Source: DAIMFL01 sp964372215 (lineage in GTDB: Bacteria; Pseudomonadota; Alphaproteobacteria; Dongiales; Dongiaceae). From it: DNA of 64,000 nucleotides. The stretch spans positions 1 to 64,000 of the forward strand of contig CAYJQC010000010.1 in assembly GCA_964372215.1 (NCBI GenBank), given 5' to 3'. A program made the translations under genes and the position numbers. Positions 21,701 through 28,943 of the stretch are shown here, piece after piece. Numbering within the stretch: the stretch's first letter is position 1; every line of letters starts with the position of its first letter. The notes beneath the pieces are model-generated. The model worked only from the letters and a program-made list of their open reading frames with translations. It was not told the DNA's origin and did no database searches.

Positions 21701-22404
21701 TTCGGCGGATCGCCGGCGACAGCGCCGAGATCGATCCGGGCCGGCTGGCCGAAACTCACCAGCGCGACGTCGCCCTGGCGGCTGATTTCGTAGGGCACCT
21801 GCTGCGGCCAGTCGAACACCAGGCGGCTGTAGCCCTGGTGCTCGCCGGCCCGCACCGGCACCGGTGCGTCGGGCGCGGCGGGTGCGGCGGGTGCGCCGGC
21901 GGCGGCCGGCGCTTGCGCGGTCGCGCCCGCCGCCGGGGCGACGGACTCCGGCGACGTCGCCTCCGGGGAAGCTGCCACCGGGGCGGCTGCCGCGGTATCG
22001 GCGATCAGGTCGACGACCACCTTGGGGCCGTCGGTGAAGGTCTTGAGTCGGGCGGCGCGCGCCAGCGTGAACACCGCGCTGCGGCCATCGGCCCCGGGCG
22101 CGGCGGCGGAAACGTAGGACCCGAGATGGGGCAGCGCCTGCTCGAAGCTGAAGCTGGCCGGCCGCTCGAAGTCGACGATCAGCCGGCCGTCCTCGACACG
22201 GGCGGTGTAGCCGACCGGCCGGTCCCAGTCGAACACCAGGCGCCCGAATCCGTCATGGCTCCAGCCGCGGATCCTCACCGCCTCGGTCGCTGCCGCGGCG
22301 TCGCCGAGCGTCACGGCAAGCCAGATCGACAGCGCGGCAACCGCGACGGCGATCAGGGCAAGGACCGGCAGGGAGCGGTCGCGGCGGCGGCGCATGGTGG
22401 TCAA
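18775..22404 (-). CDS. Giant beta-repeat plus TPR protein of the motor operon
   Basis: I do not recognise a named family for this 1209-residue protein. One transmembrane segment (about 12-34) puts the rest in the periplasm. Three AMIN-like beta segments follow (near 40-130, 185-275 and 405-500), each with a GRLVFDW- or VVWLVFDR-like core, separated by long Ala/Pro-rich linkers. From about 640 to 1170 the chain is a helical TPR-type solenoid, with pairs such as RLGIARLDLARFYFAHGLAAEA. The TTG at 22404 overlaps the stop of the MotB-like gene and has GAGGA 6 nt upstream; an ATG 9 nt later is the alternative. It is last in the cheY-cheZ-MotB-MotB operon. A periplasmic scaffold around the stator or peptidoglycan is my inference. 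Confidence 0.7.
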   Translation of the reverse strand: MTTMRRRRDRSLPVLALIAVAVAALSIWLAVTLGDAAAATEAVRIRGWSHDGFGRLVFDWDRPVGYTARVEDGRLIVDFERPASFSFEQALPHLGSYVSAAAPGADGRSAVFTLARAARLKTFTDGPKVVVDLIADTAAAAPVAASPEATSPESVAPAAGATAQAPAAAGAPAAPAAPDAPVPVRAGEHQGYSRLVFDWPQQVPYEISRQGDVALVSFGQPARIDLGAVAGDPPKGLTSIEISPMADRVIARLVLPPGATLRDFRNGNSIVIDIAIATGSPASAPSPAADAASEAAPGYASAPPSPAGNPPPPSSPGAPIQLVPPVAAPAPAAPTPLVAPAAAPTTTQATVSATIPDAAATAAAAPPPAVPAKSDTPAAAPTQGAAATAAAPPAKAATSADAAGAITPVRIDIDDGGATLHVGWPAPVAAAAFRRAGVVWLVFDRQTRFDLQQVEAAQHPVLGQVRQVQHDSASILQFSGDGVVTPRLRADGNDWAIDFRPRAEGPLAEIPQQSEMTGTLGGRLLLAVTDPAPPIELRDPEVGDRLVVVPVRAAGTGVAEGRQWPEVVLLPTQQGIAIQPLSEGITVESTPRGVVVSRAGGLLISSESAPSDPASTVAATASPVPVPNRLFDLAAWRHDGTDFATARQELQQAIVAATPERLGIARLDLARFYFAHGLAAEANGLFELIARDINAPRDDPELKLLGGASHLLQGDLAKAGEELNGRMLDGESEAELWRAALAAEGGTWDAASAGFRRSAPLVPAYPHVIRARLQLLGAEARIESGDLQGALDELDALRADAPTPDEAAQVAFLEGLRAERGGQAGEAERIWQRLTESSHQPTRARAIFELTELMLRDAKITTAEAIERFERLRFLWRGGPFEFDVQRRLGELYLADGKPREGLTMLRQAVTTYPNHRDAQAVAGVMADAFKEIYLGAGASKVSPLVAVSMFDQFRELTPPGDDGDRMIAGLAERLVEVDLLDRADKLLDDQIRFRLRGPARAEIGARLAEIRLLDRRPGDALQALEISASPGLPEGLTDDRLRIQVRALFEAGQTAEALAMLEGDHSRAATVQRADMLWRLQEWPAVAAAMAELLDGAAPAADGKLDPERAGFVLNQAIALTLSGDGAALGELAARYGEAMAGTDYAEPFKLLSDNAGDDMVTRSIAEQLAAVNRLEGFITDYRAKLQTAAMTPDGSAPPAAVAAPAAN

Positions 22405-23123
22405 TTCGCGTCCTCGTAAACGATCACGTCGACCCGCCGCGCCAGCGCCTGGCGCTCGGGTGCAGGCAGGCCGGCGGCGATCTCGTCGAAGCGTGACGCG
22501 GCACGGCCGCGGGCAACGACGAGCTGGCGATAGCCGGCCTTCTCCAGGCGCAGCGCCACCGCGGCGGCGCGCGCCAGCGACAGTTCCCAGTTGGACGCGA
22601 AGCCGCCGGCGCTCGGCGGATTCGGGTCGGCATGTCCCTCGATCTCGATCCGGTTCGGCAGGTTGCGCAGCAGCCCGACCAGGGCGAACAGCGCGCGGGC
22701 GCCGGTGCGGCTCGGCTGTGCGCCATTCGGCTCGAACAGCAACTCGGCCGGCAGCGAGAGCACGATCTGGGTGCCCTCCTGCCTGACCAAGGTCTTGACC
22801 AGGGTCGGCTCGCGGCTCACCTGCTCGCGCAACAGCGCCCCGAGATACCCGACGTCGCGTCCGAGCTCGATCTCGCTCTGCGGCGCGTTGCGCTCGTCGA
22901 GGACTGCCGCTTCGCTGGCGCTCGGCAGGTTCGGCCGGCCGAAATCGGCGGCGGTGGCCAGTTCGCGGTAGCGATGTTCGTCGACGCTCGACATGGCGAA
23001 GATCATGACGAAGAAGGCCAGCAGCAGGCCGACCAGGTCGGTGAAAGTGATCAGCCAGATCGGCCGCGGCGAGGGCGGATCGGCTACCGCCACCAGGACC
23101 GGACCGGCGAACTGACGGCTCAT
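22401..23123 (-). CDS. MotB/OmpA-like stator protein (with proton-binding Asp)
   Basis: A 240-residue protein with one N-terminal transmembrane helix, WLITFTDLVGLLLAFFVMIFA. D29 sits where MotB carries its proton-binding Asp. A periplasmic OmpA-type peptidoglycan-binding domain follows (about 105-238), with IEIEGHADPNP and the LSLARAAAVALRLEKAG helix, keeping the Asp and Arg that contact the peptide stem. It is shorter than classical MotB (about 300) and lacks an obvious plug region. ATGA overlap with the upstream paralogue; TTGA overlap with the downstream giant gene. No motA lies in this window. Confidence 0.8.
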   Translation of the reverse strand: MSRQFAGPVLVAVADPPSPRPIWLITFTDLVGLLLAFFVMIFAMSSVDEHRYRELATAADFGRPNLPSASEAAVLDERNAPQSEIELGRDVGYLGALLREQVSREPTLVKTLVRQEGTQIVLSLPAELLFEPNGAQPSRTGARALFALVGLLRNLPNRIEIEGHADPNPPSAGGFASNWELSLARAAAVALRLEKAGYRQLVVARGRAASRFDEIAAGLPAPERQALARRVDVIVYEDAN

Positions 23124-23824
23124 TGCGACGTCTCGCTCGCGCTCGGGGCCGCGCTGCCGAACAGGCCCTGCGCCCGTGGCTGCTGGATCAGGCGGATGAC
23201 GACCCGCAGCTTGTCGGAAGCCCCGGGCAGCAAGCCGGACGACAACCCGGACGGCGTGGCGCCGGCCTCGACCAGGGCGCGGGCAAGCGCTCCGGCACGG
23301 TCGATTTCGAGCGCCGGCAGCGGCGCTGCGTCGCCGGCGCCGGCTCCGGCTGCGGCTGCGGCGCGCCCGACCAGGATGTCGAGTTCGTAGCGATAGCCGG
23401 ACGGCCGCCGGTCGAGCGCGACCACGATGCGGCGCAGAACATCGGCGTGGCCCGGCGCGATCTGCGCGCTACCGGCAGCGAACAGGCTGTCGGACGACAG
23501 GTCGAACACGACGTCGCCGTCGCCCACGCGCGACACGCGGTCGAGCTGCAGCGCAGTGCTCATCACGCCCTCGACCGCGTCGACGACGGCGGACAGCACG
23601 ATCGAGTCGGCCTGCATCTCGGCATCGTTGCTGTCCGCGTTCCCTGTCACGTCGGAGAACGCTTCCTGCACGCTGCCGAGCACGGAGCGCACCCGGCTCT
23701 CGTCGAAGGTGGAGATGGTCGACAGCAGAATGAAAAAAGCCAGCAGCAGGAGCTGCAGGCTCAGCAACCCGACGAGATTCGGATCCTGACCGACCTCGCG
23801 ATGCTGCTCCCCCGGATCGAGCAT
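23120..23824 (-). CDS. Second MotB/OmpA-like protein lacking the Asp
   Basis: A 234-residue paralogue of the next gene. The single transmembrane helix reads NLVGLLSLQLLLLAFFILLSTIS. When aligned with its neighbour on the shared LLAFF, S22 falls at the proton-binding Asp position, so it should not carry protons itself. The periplasmic part has an OmpA-like fold (VVFDLSSDSLFAAGSAQIAPGHADVL; LEIDRAGALARALVEAG), but the usual GHxD Asp is replaced (ILVG), so peptidoglycan binding may be weak. It starts 6 nt after cheZ. Confidence 0.7.
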   Translation of the reverse strand: MLDPGEQHREVGQDPNLVGLLSLQLLLLAFFILLSTISTFDESRVRSVLGSVQEAFSDVTGNADSNDAEMQADSIVLSAVVDAVEGVMSTALQLDRVSRVGDGDVVFDLSSDSLFAAGSAQIAPGHADVLRRIVVALDRRPSGYRYELDILVGRAAAAAGAGAGDAAPLPALEIDRAGALARALVEAGATPSGLSSGLLPGASDKLRVVIRLIQQPRAQGLFGSAAPSASETSQ

Positions 23825-23830
23825 GGCCGC

Positions 23831-24490
23831 TCAGCCGAAGTCGGCGAGCAGCTTGTCGATCGCGTCCTGGGTGCTGGCGTCGTCGGGAAGCTGCGGCCCG
23901 TTGAGAAGCTTCTTGTCCGCTTCGGCTTCGGTCATTTCTTCGTCCGGGTCGACCTCGGACTGATGGCGCTCGGCCACGTCCGAGCCGAACACGGCAAGCA
24001 GCCCGTCGACCTTCTGCTCGATGTGCTGCAGCGCCTTCACCACCTTGGTGATGCGCTGCCCGGTGATGTCCTGGAAGTTGCAGGCCTCGTAGACCTTGGT
24101 CACCGCCTCGGTGATCTTCTCGCCGAACTCCGGCGTCGTCTCGCCGACCAGTCCTTCGAGGACCTCCATCGCTTCGAGAATGCCGTTGGTCGCCGTCTCG
24201 GTGGCACCGACGATGGCATCGAGTTCGTCGGTCGCCGTCGGCAGATGACGGCTGCGGATCTCGTCGGGACGCAGCGCCGCAATTTCGGACTTCGCCTCCG
24301 AGATGTAGTGGGCGAGCGAATCGATTTCCGAGTACAATTTGAGATTGGCCTGCGACAAATCGCCTTCCATGCTCGACAGGATTCCCTCGACGATCGCGAC
24401 GATGTCTTCCGACGCGACCGCGGTGCCGGGCTGCTCTTGCAGCGTGGAGAGTCGTTCCCGCAGCGCCGGGCTGATCGCTGAAGCGGCCAT
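23831..24490 (-). CDS. cheZ: CheY-P phosphatase CheZ
   Basis: CheZ (219 residues) removes phosphate from CheY and so resets motor direction. It is a long helical hairpin with the catalytic motif NFQDITGQ (D141, Q145) in the second helix. The C-terminal tail TQDAIDKLLADFG matches the CheZ segment that docks on CheY. It follows cheY by 20 nt and precedes the MotB-like gene by 6 nt. Confidence 0.9.
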   Translation of the reverse strand: MAASAISPALRERLSTLQEQPGTAVASEDIVAIVEGILSSMEGDLSQANLKLYSEIDSLAHYISEAKSEIAALRPDEIRSRHLPTATDELDAIVGATETATNGILEAMEVLEGLVGETTPEFGEKITEAVTKVYEACNFQDITGQRITKVVKALQHIEQKVDGLLAVFGSDVAERHQSEVDPDEEMTEAEADKKLLNGPQLPDDASTQDAIDKLLADFG

Positions 24491-24510
24491 GATGTTGCTC
24501 CGGTCGGGGG

Positions 24511-24897
24511 TCAGAAGCTGCCGATGATCGACGTGAGCTTCAGCTTGAGGGTGGCCGCGTTGAACGGCTTCACGATGTAGTTGCTGACGCCGGCTTCCTT
24601 CGCCGCGATCACGTTCTCGGTCTTGCTTTCCGCGGTGATCATGATGAACGGCATGTCCTTCAGCTTCGCGTCGGCACGAACCTCGCGCAGCAGCTGGATT
24701 CCGGTCATCGGCTCCATGTTCCAGTCGGAGATGACCAGGCCGTAGGTCTTGTCGCGCAGCTTGTGGAGCGCGGCACTGCCGTCCGTCGCCTCGTCGACGT
24801 TGTTAAAGCCGAGCTGCTTCAGCAGATTGCGGATGATGCGCAGCATCGTCTTGTAGTCGTCAACGATCAGGATCTGCATGTTCATGTCGACAGCCAT
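24511..24897 (-). CDS. cheY: Chemotaxis response regulator CheY
   Basis: A 128-residue single receiver domain that binds FliM when phosphorylated. The acidic pair is in LIVDDYK, the phospho-acceptor Asp in LVISDWNMEPMTG, the Thr in IMITAES and the Lys in YIVKPFNA. The W next to the Asp (DWNMP-like) is typical of flagellar CheY. The frame opens at 24921, but the ATG at 24897 with AGGAGAG 8 nt upstream is the better start. First gene of an operon with cheZ and the two MotB-like genes; a CtrA-like box lies 72 nt upstream. Confidence 0.95.
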   Translation of the reverse strand: MAVDMNMQILIVDDYKTMLRIIRNLLKQLGFNNVDEATDGSAALHKLRDKTYGLVISDWNMEPMTGIQLLREVRADAKLKDMPFIMITAESKTENVIAAKEAGVSNYIVKPFNAATLKLKLTSIIGSF

Positions 24898-24968
24898 TCT
24901 TAGCTCTCCTACGGTCGGCACCGGCTTGCCGCGCCCTCTACACGATGGCCGGAGCCTAGCAACGCTCG

Positions 24969-24984
24969 GTTAAACCGAGGTAAA
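24969..24984 (-). promoter_or_regulatory. CtrA-like box upstream of cheY
   Basis: On the minus strand TTTA-CCTCGGT-TTAAC matches TTAA-N7-TTAAC with one difference. It partly overlaps a 7-bp inverted repeat (CTCGGTT/AACCGAG, 24965-24979) that lies just downstream of motE and could serve as its 3' hairpin. Confidence 0.5.
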
Positions 24985-25006
24985 TGGAACCTATTCCGCA
25001 CCAGTA

Positions 25007-25702
25007 TCATTGCGGCAACGGCAGCTTTCGCCGTTGGGCCAGTTCCAGGGTCACTTCCCGGGCCTTTTCCGGATTCATCAGGGCGAGAACCGGGGCGACC
25101 TTGCGCTCCTTCATCCGGTCGACGACATCGAGCAGGACCTCCATCTCCAAATTCTCGAAGATCTGGGCGGCGTCCTTCGGCTTCATGTTCTCGTAGATCT
25201 TCACCAGGCTGGCGAGCTGGCCCTCCTGGTCGGCGTCGTGCTGCTTGACGACCCCCTCGATGGTGGCCTGGAGCTGCTTCAGCTCGGCGAGCTTGTCGGC
25301 AATCCGCTTCTCGGTGGCGGCGAGCATCGCCACCTGCTCGTCGAGACCGCGCTCGCGGCTGTCGAGCTCGTCGCGCCGCTTGGCCAGGGACTGCAGGAGC
25401 TCCAGCTCCTGGTCGGTGTAAGACAGGGGGTCGCTGGCGCTGCCCGGCGCCAGCAGGTCGCTGCCGGCGGCAGACTCGCCCGCGGGCGCGCCTTCGGCCG
25501 GCGCCTCCCCGATTGCGGCCGCGCCGGGGGAAGCGGGCGCAACCGGATCGCCACCGGCGGGCGCAGGCGGCTGGCCGGCGGCGGTTTGGGCGATGCTGTC
25601 GCGGCCGGCGTCGAACGACAGATCCTGCCACAGACCGCCGGCCTTGACGGTCAGCAGCAGGCCGCCGGCGAACAGAACGACAGGCAGCAGGCGAACCCGC
25701 AT
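25007..25702 (-). CDS. motE: MotE-like flagellar periplasmic chaperone
   Basis: A 231-residue protein with an N-terminal signal or anchor (LLPVVLFAGGLLLTV), a Pro/Ala linker, a coiled coil (about 95-155, QELELLQSLAKRRDELDSRE), and a C-terminal MgtE-N/FliG-like domain (ENMKPKDAAQIFENLEMEVLLDVVDRM). This matches MotE of alphaproteobacteria, which stabilises the periplasmic motor protein MotC. No motC lies in this window. The ATG at 25702 has GGAGA 7 nt upstream. Last gene of fliL-fliM-DUF6468-motE. Confidence 0.85.
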   Translation of the reverse strand: MRVRLLPVVLFAGGLLLTVKAGGLWQDLSFDAGRDSIAQTAAGQPPAPAGGDPVAPASPGAAAIGEAPAEGAPAGESAAGSDLLAPGSASDPLSYTDQELELLQSLAKRRDELDSRERGLDEQVAMLAATEKRIADKLAELKQLQATIEGVVKQHDADQEGQLASLVKIYENMKPKDAAQIFENLEMEVLLDVVDRMKERKVAPVLALMNPEKAREVTLELAQRRKLPLPQ

Positions 25703-25740
25703 CAATGGTCTCCGGATCGCATCGGGTGGAGCGCGGCGCT

Positions 25741-26247
25741 TCAGCGCAGCGTCGAGAGCCGCCGCAGCAGCTCGTTCTCGCCGCTGGACAACGGCAGCAC
25801 GGGGTCGGGGCCGGCGCCCGCACCGGAATCGACGGAGCGTGCCCCAGCGATGCCGGCGCGCGGCTCGTCGGCACGGGCGGTCATGCGGGTGACGTTGGCC
25901 GCGCCAAATCCGCCGGCAGACGGCGCGCGCGAGCGCGAAACCGCTGCCTCGAGCTGGTCGGCGAGCTGGTTGGCCCGCTCGACCAGGAATGTCAGGTCGT
26001 CGCGCAGGCCGCGCGCCCGGTCGATCTCCAGCTGCAGATTCTTGCCGGTGCCGTCGGCCGCGGCGCGCATCGCGCCAACGTTGCTTTGCGCCTGCTCGGT
26101 GGCCGCGCTGAAGCGCTTCACCAGCGCCTCGAACTCCTCGCGACCGCTGCGCAGCGTATCGAGCCGGCGGTTGAGCCGCGCCATGTAGATGAGCGCCGCC
26201 ACCAGCAGGCCGGCGAACAGGACGTCGAGAATCAGGCTGTAGGGCAT
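25741..26247 (-). CDS. DUF6468 flagellar-operon protein
   Basis: A 168-residue protein with an N-terminal transmembrane helix (LILDVLFAGLLVAALIYMARL) and a long coiled-coil region (about 25-115). The low-complexity tail ends in ENELLRRLSTLR. It matches the DUF6468 proteins encoded next to fliM in alphaproteobacteria, whose function is unknown. The ATG at 26247 has GGAGAG close upstream. The upstream neighbour fliM is 11 nt away. Confidence 0.75.
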   Translation of the reverse strand: MPYSLILDVLFAGLLVAALIYMARLNRRLDTLRSGREEFEALVKRFSAATEQAQSNVGAMRAAADGTGKNLQLEIDRARGLRDDLTFLVERANQLADQLEAAVSRSRAPSAGGFGAANVTRMTARADEPRAGIAGARSVDSGAGAGPDPVLPLSSGENELLRRLSTLR

Positions 26248-26258
26248 GGATCTCTCCG

Positions 26259-27326
26259 TCACTTGATGACGCGATCGGTGACGCGGACCGCGATGAAACC
26301 GTTCTTGCGACCCATCTGGCCGCGGAACGCCACGACCTCGCCGCAGCGCAAGGTCACCGAAGAGGTCGGCAGGACGTTGAGCTCGACAAAATCGCCGACC
26401 TTCAGGTTGATGACCGCACCGAGCCTCATCTCGAATTCGTCGAGCACGGCGTCGATCTCGATATCGGTCTGCCACAGCTCGGCGGTCAGATGGCTCTCCC
26501 AGATCGAATCGCGGCCGAACTTCTCGCCCATGAACATCTGCAGCAGCAGCTCGCGAACCGGCTCCAGGGTCGCATACGGCAGCAGCAGCTCGAGCCGGCC
26601 GCCGCGGTCCTCCATGTCGACCCGGAGCCGCGCCAGCACTGCGGCGTTGGCGTGCCGGACGATGGTCGCAAAGCGCGGGTTGGTCTCCAGCCGCTCGAAG
26701 CGGAAGTTGACCGGCGACAAGGGATCGAAGGTCGCGGACAGGTCGTTGAGCACGACCGCAACCAGCCGCTCCACCAGATTGCGCTCGATCGTGGTGTAGG
26801 GCCGGCCCTCGATGCGCATCGCCGCGGTGCCGCGGCGACCGCCGAGCAGCACGTCGACGATCGAGTAGGTGAGCGAGCTGTCGACGGTCAGCAGTCCGGA
26901 ATTGTCCCATTCCTCGGCCTTGAAGACGCTGAGCATGGCCGGCAGCGGGACCGAATTCAGGTAGTCGCCGAAGCGGATCGAGGTGATGCTGTCGAGGGAT
27001 ACCTCGACATTGTCCGAGGTGAAGTTGCGCAGGCTCGTCGACATCATCCGGACCAGGCGGTCGAACACGACCTCGAGCATCGGCAGTCGCTCGTAGGACA
27101 CGAGCGCGCTGTTGATGATCGCCTGGATGCCCGATTTTTCGTCGCCGCCGCCGTCGCCGCCGGACAGGCCGAGCAGGCTGTCGATCTCATCCTGATCGAG
27201 GACGCGGGTGGAGCCGCCGATTTCCGGCTCGGCCGACTCCTCATCGGAGCCCGCCATCGCCTCCCATTCGGCGGCGGCGGCGGCCTCCTCGGCGCTGAGT
27301 ACTTCGTTTTCCGCGAGGTCAGACAT
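26259..27326 (-). CDS. fliM: Flagellar motor switch protein FliM
   Basis: FliM (355 residues) is the C-ring protein that binds CheY-P and sets rotation direction. The CheY-binding segment VLDQDEIDSLLGL sits around residues 42-54, behind an unusually long acidic/Ala-rich N-terminal extension. The CheC-like middle domain and C-terminal SpoA domain (INLKVGDFVELNVLPTSSVTLRCGEVVAFRGQMG) are complete. The ATG at 27326 has AGGGGG 7 nt upstream; a GTG one codon earlier is less well spaced. It starts 11 nt after fliL. Confidence 0.96.
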   Translation of the reverse strand: MSDLAENEVLSAEEAAAAAEWEAMAGSDEESAEPEIGGSTRVLDQDEIDSLLGLSGGDGGGDEKSGIQAIINSALVSYERLPMLEVVFDRLVRMMSTSLRNFTSDNVEVSLDSITSIRFGDYLNSVPLPAMLSVFKAEEWDNSGLLTVDSSLTYSIVDVLLGGRRGTAAMRIEGRPYTTIERNLVERLVAVVLNDLSATFDPLSPVNFRFERLETNPRFATIVRHANAAVLARLRVDMEDRGGRLELLLPYATLEPVRELLLQMFMGEKFGRDSIWESHLTAELWQTDIEIDAVLDEFEMRLGAVINLKVGDFVELNVLPTSSVTLRCGEVVAFRGQMGRKNGFIAVRVTDRVIK

Positions 27327-27337
27327 CACCTGGCCCC

Positions 27338-27886
27338 CTACTGGACCAGCATTTCCTTGAACAGGACGTCCCTGACCTTGACCGGCGCGACCGCCGCATT
27401 GACCCGCAGCAGCAGTTCCTCGCGCAGGCGATACAGGCCGGCCGAACCGCGCAGATCCTCGATCCTGAGCTCACGCAGATAGACCTGGAAGGAGTCGACG
27501 ACGCGCGGCAGAACCGCCTCGACCTCGTGCTGCGCCTCCGGGCTTTCGAGCTCGAGGCTCACCAGGATCTTCAGGAAATTCGCCTTCTTGCCGGTCGAGT
27601 TGAGGTTAACGAGCATTTGCGGCAGTTCGTAGAAGACGCTCGGCCCGGTTGCCTCCGGTGCCGCTTCCTCGCCATGGGCCTCGCCCTCGGCGGGATGCTC
27701 GATGCCCAGCAGCGGGTCGAGAAAGCCCAGGAAAAATGTCGCAGCGCCGCCACCGCCGACCAGCAGCAGTGGCAGCACGATGAACAGGATCAGCTTCTTG
27801 CCGTTGAGACCGCGGCGCGGCTTGACTTCGATCTCGACCCCGCCTTCCGGTACCTCATCCGCGTCTGCTGCCGCCTGGCTCGCCAT
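27338..27886 (-). CDS. fliL: Flagellar basal body-associated protein FliL
   Basis: FliL (182 residues) is a single-pass protein around the stator that supports motor function. A basic patch (KPRRGLNGKK) precedes the transmembrane helix (LILFIVLPLLLVGGGGAATFFLG). The periplasmic SPFH-like domain runs from YELPQMLVNLNSTGKKANFLKI to the end, FKEMLVQ. First gene of fliL-fliM-DUF6468-motE; a CtrA-like box lies 66 nt upstream. It diverges from flgF. Confidence 0.95.
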   Translation of the reverse strand: MASQAAADADEVPEGGVEIEVKPRRGLNGKKLILFIVLPLLLVGGGGAATFFLGFLDPLLGIEHPAEGEAHGEEAAPEATGPSVFYELPQMLVNLNSTGKKANFLKILVSLELESPEAQHEVEAVLPRVVDSFQVYLRELRIEDLRGSAGLYRLREELLLRVNAAVAPVKVRDVLFKEMLVQ

Positions 27887-27951
27887 CTACATGCCTTTTT
27901 GATTGGTCGTCTCCGCCGCGTGCGGATCGCCGCAGAAGATAGCCGGCGACA

Positions 27952-27967
27952 GTTAATATCTGGTTGA
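27952..27967 (-). promoter_or_regulatory. CtrA-like box upstream of fliL
   Basis: On the minus strand TCAA-CCAGATA-TTAAC matches TTAA-N7-TTAAC with one difference. It lies 66 nt upstream of the fliL start. Confidence 0.5.
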
Positions 27968-27981
27968 GCCGGCCGGCATGA

Positions 27982-28012
27982 CCGGCAGGAAATGCCGGGC
28001 AGTCCCTGCCCG
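27982..28012. promoter_or_regulatory. Two FlbD/ftr-like sites upstream of flgF
   Basis: Two perfect inverted repeats with 6-bp arms and a 5-nt spacer: CCGGCA-GGAAA-TGCCGG (27982-27998) and CGGGCA-GTCCC-TGCCCG (27996-28012), 14 nt apart centre to centre. They lie about 73-103 bp upstream of a sigma-54 type promoter. The same core, GGCA-N5-TGCC, recurs at three other flagellar promoters in this window. Confidence 0.6.
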
Positions 28013-28084
28013 TCCGCGACCGATCGCGGCACGGGCACCGTCCGGCGGCGGCGAAAAACCCTGCCGCGGCGGCGGTTCGGCGCA

Positions 28085-28099
28085 TGGCACGGCCGGTGC
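28085..28099 (+). promoter_or_regulatory. Sigma-54 type promoter of flgF
   Basis: TGGCAC-GGCCG-GTGC keeps the invariant GG and GC exactly 10 nt apart; only one -12 base departs from TTGC. Transcription should begin near 28111, about 57 nt before the flgF ATG. Confidence 0.7.
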
Positions 28100-28167
28100 A
28101 AGGACCTGGAGCGACCGAGCCCCGTCGGCCCGGACGCGCCCGTGGAACCATTGGACGCTGGCCCGAG

Positions 28168-28911
28168 ATGGAGAACACCGCCTATATCGCGCTGTCGCGC
28201 CAGCTCGTGCTGACCCGCCAGCTCGACATCATCGCCAACAACCTGGCGAACGCGAACACCGCGTCCTTCAAGCGCTCGGATCTCGCCTTCGTCGAGTACC
28301 TGGTGAAGCCGGACGCCAACGGCAACCCGACCTTCGTGAAGGCCGACGGCAAGGTGGCGATGGTTCAGGACCTGGGCATGGTGCGGGACACCGGCCAGGG
28401 CTCCTTGACCCAGACTGGCGCACCGCTCGACCTGGCGATCAGCGGCGACGCCTATTTCGAGGTAAAAACGCCCGATGGCGCGCGCTACACCCGCCTCGGC
28501 CGCTTCCAGGTCGATTCCGGAAGCCAGCTCGTGACCAGCGACGGCTTCGCCGTGCAGGGCGAGGGCGGGCCGATCTTCGTACCGCCGGACGACGGCGAGA
28601 TCAAGATCGCCCGCGACGGCACCATTTCCAGCAATGGCGGCATCCTCGGCAAGCTGCGGCTGCTCCACTTCGCCGACGAGCAGGGCCTGCGCCACGACAA
28701 TGCCGGCCTCTACATCGCCACCACGGCGCCGACCTCGGCCACCGATTCCGAGGTCGTCCAGGGCATGGTCGAGGAATCGAACGTGCAGCCGGTGGTCGAG
28801 ATCACCCAGTTGATAGCCGTCATGCGGAACTTCGAGGCGGCGCAGAAGATGGTGGAAGCCCAGGACGACTTGACGCGACGGGTGATCAACACCGTCGTCT
28901 CCTCGTCCTGA
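28168..28911 (+). CDS. flgF: Flagellar rod protein FlgF
   Basis: FlgF (247 residues) forms part of the rod. The N-terminal motif reads IIANNLANANTASFKRSDLAF, and the C-terminal helix reads VVEITQLIAVMRNFEAAQKMVEAQDDL. I placed the start at 28168 (MENTAYIALSRQLVLTRQL): the earlier ATG at 28084 falls within the sigma-54 promoter and the residues between are not conserved. The ribosome-binding site is weak. It is 32 nt before flgG in flgF-flgG-flgA-flgH. Confidence 0.94.
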   Translation: MENTAYIALSRQLVLTRQLDIIANNLANANTASFKRSDLAFVEYLVKPDANGNPTFVKADGKVAMVQDLGMVRDTGQGSLTQTGAPLDLAISGDAYFEVKTPDGARYTRLGRFQVDSGSQLVTSDGFAVQGEGGPIFVPPDDGEIKIARDGTISSNGGILGKLRLLHFADEQGLRHDNAGLYIATTAPTSATDSEVVQGMVEESNVQPVVEITQLIAVMRNFEAAQKMVEAQDDLTRRVINTVVSSS

Positions 28912-28943
28912 GCGCCGCCGACAAGACCGGAAGGAAGCCAATC

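Noticed and set aside
24916..24931. CGGCA...TGCCG upstream of cheY as an FlbD-like site
   Set aside because: The spacer is 6 nt, not 5 as in all other copies, and no sigma-54 element accompanies it.
28084..28167. Upstream ATG start for flgF
   Set aside because: It overlaps the sigma-54 promoter, and the added residues do not resemble the FlgF N-terminus.
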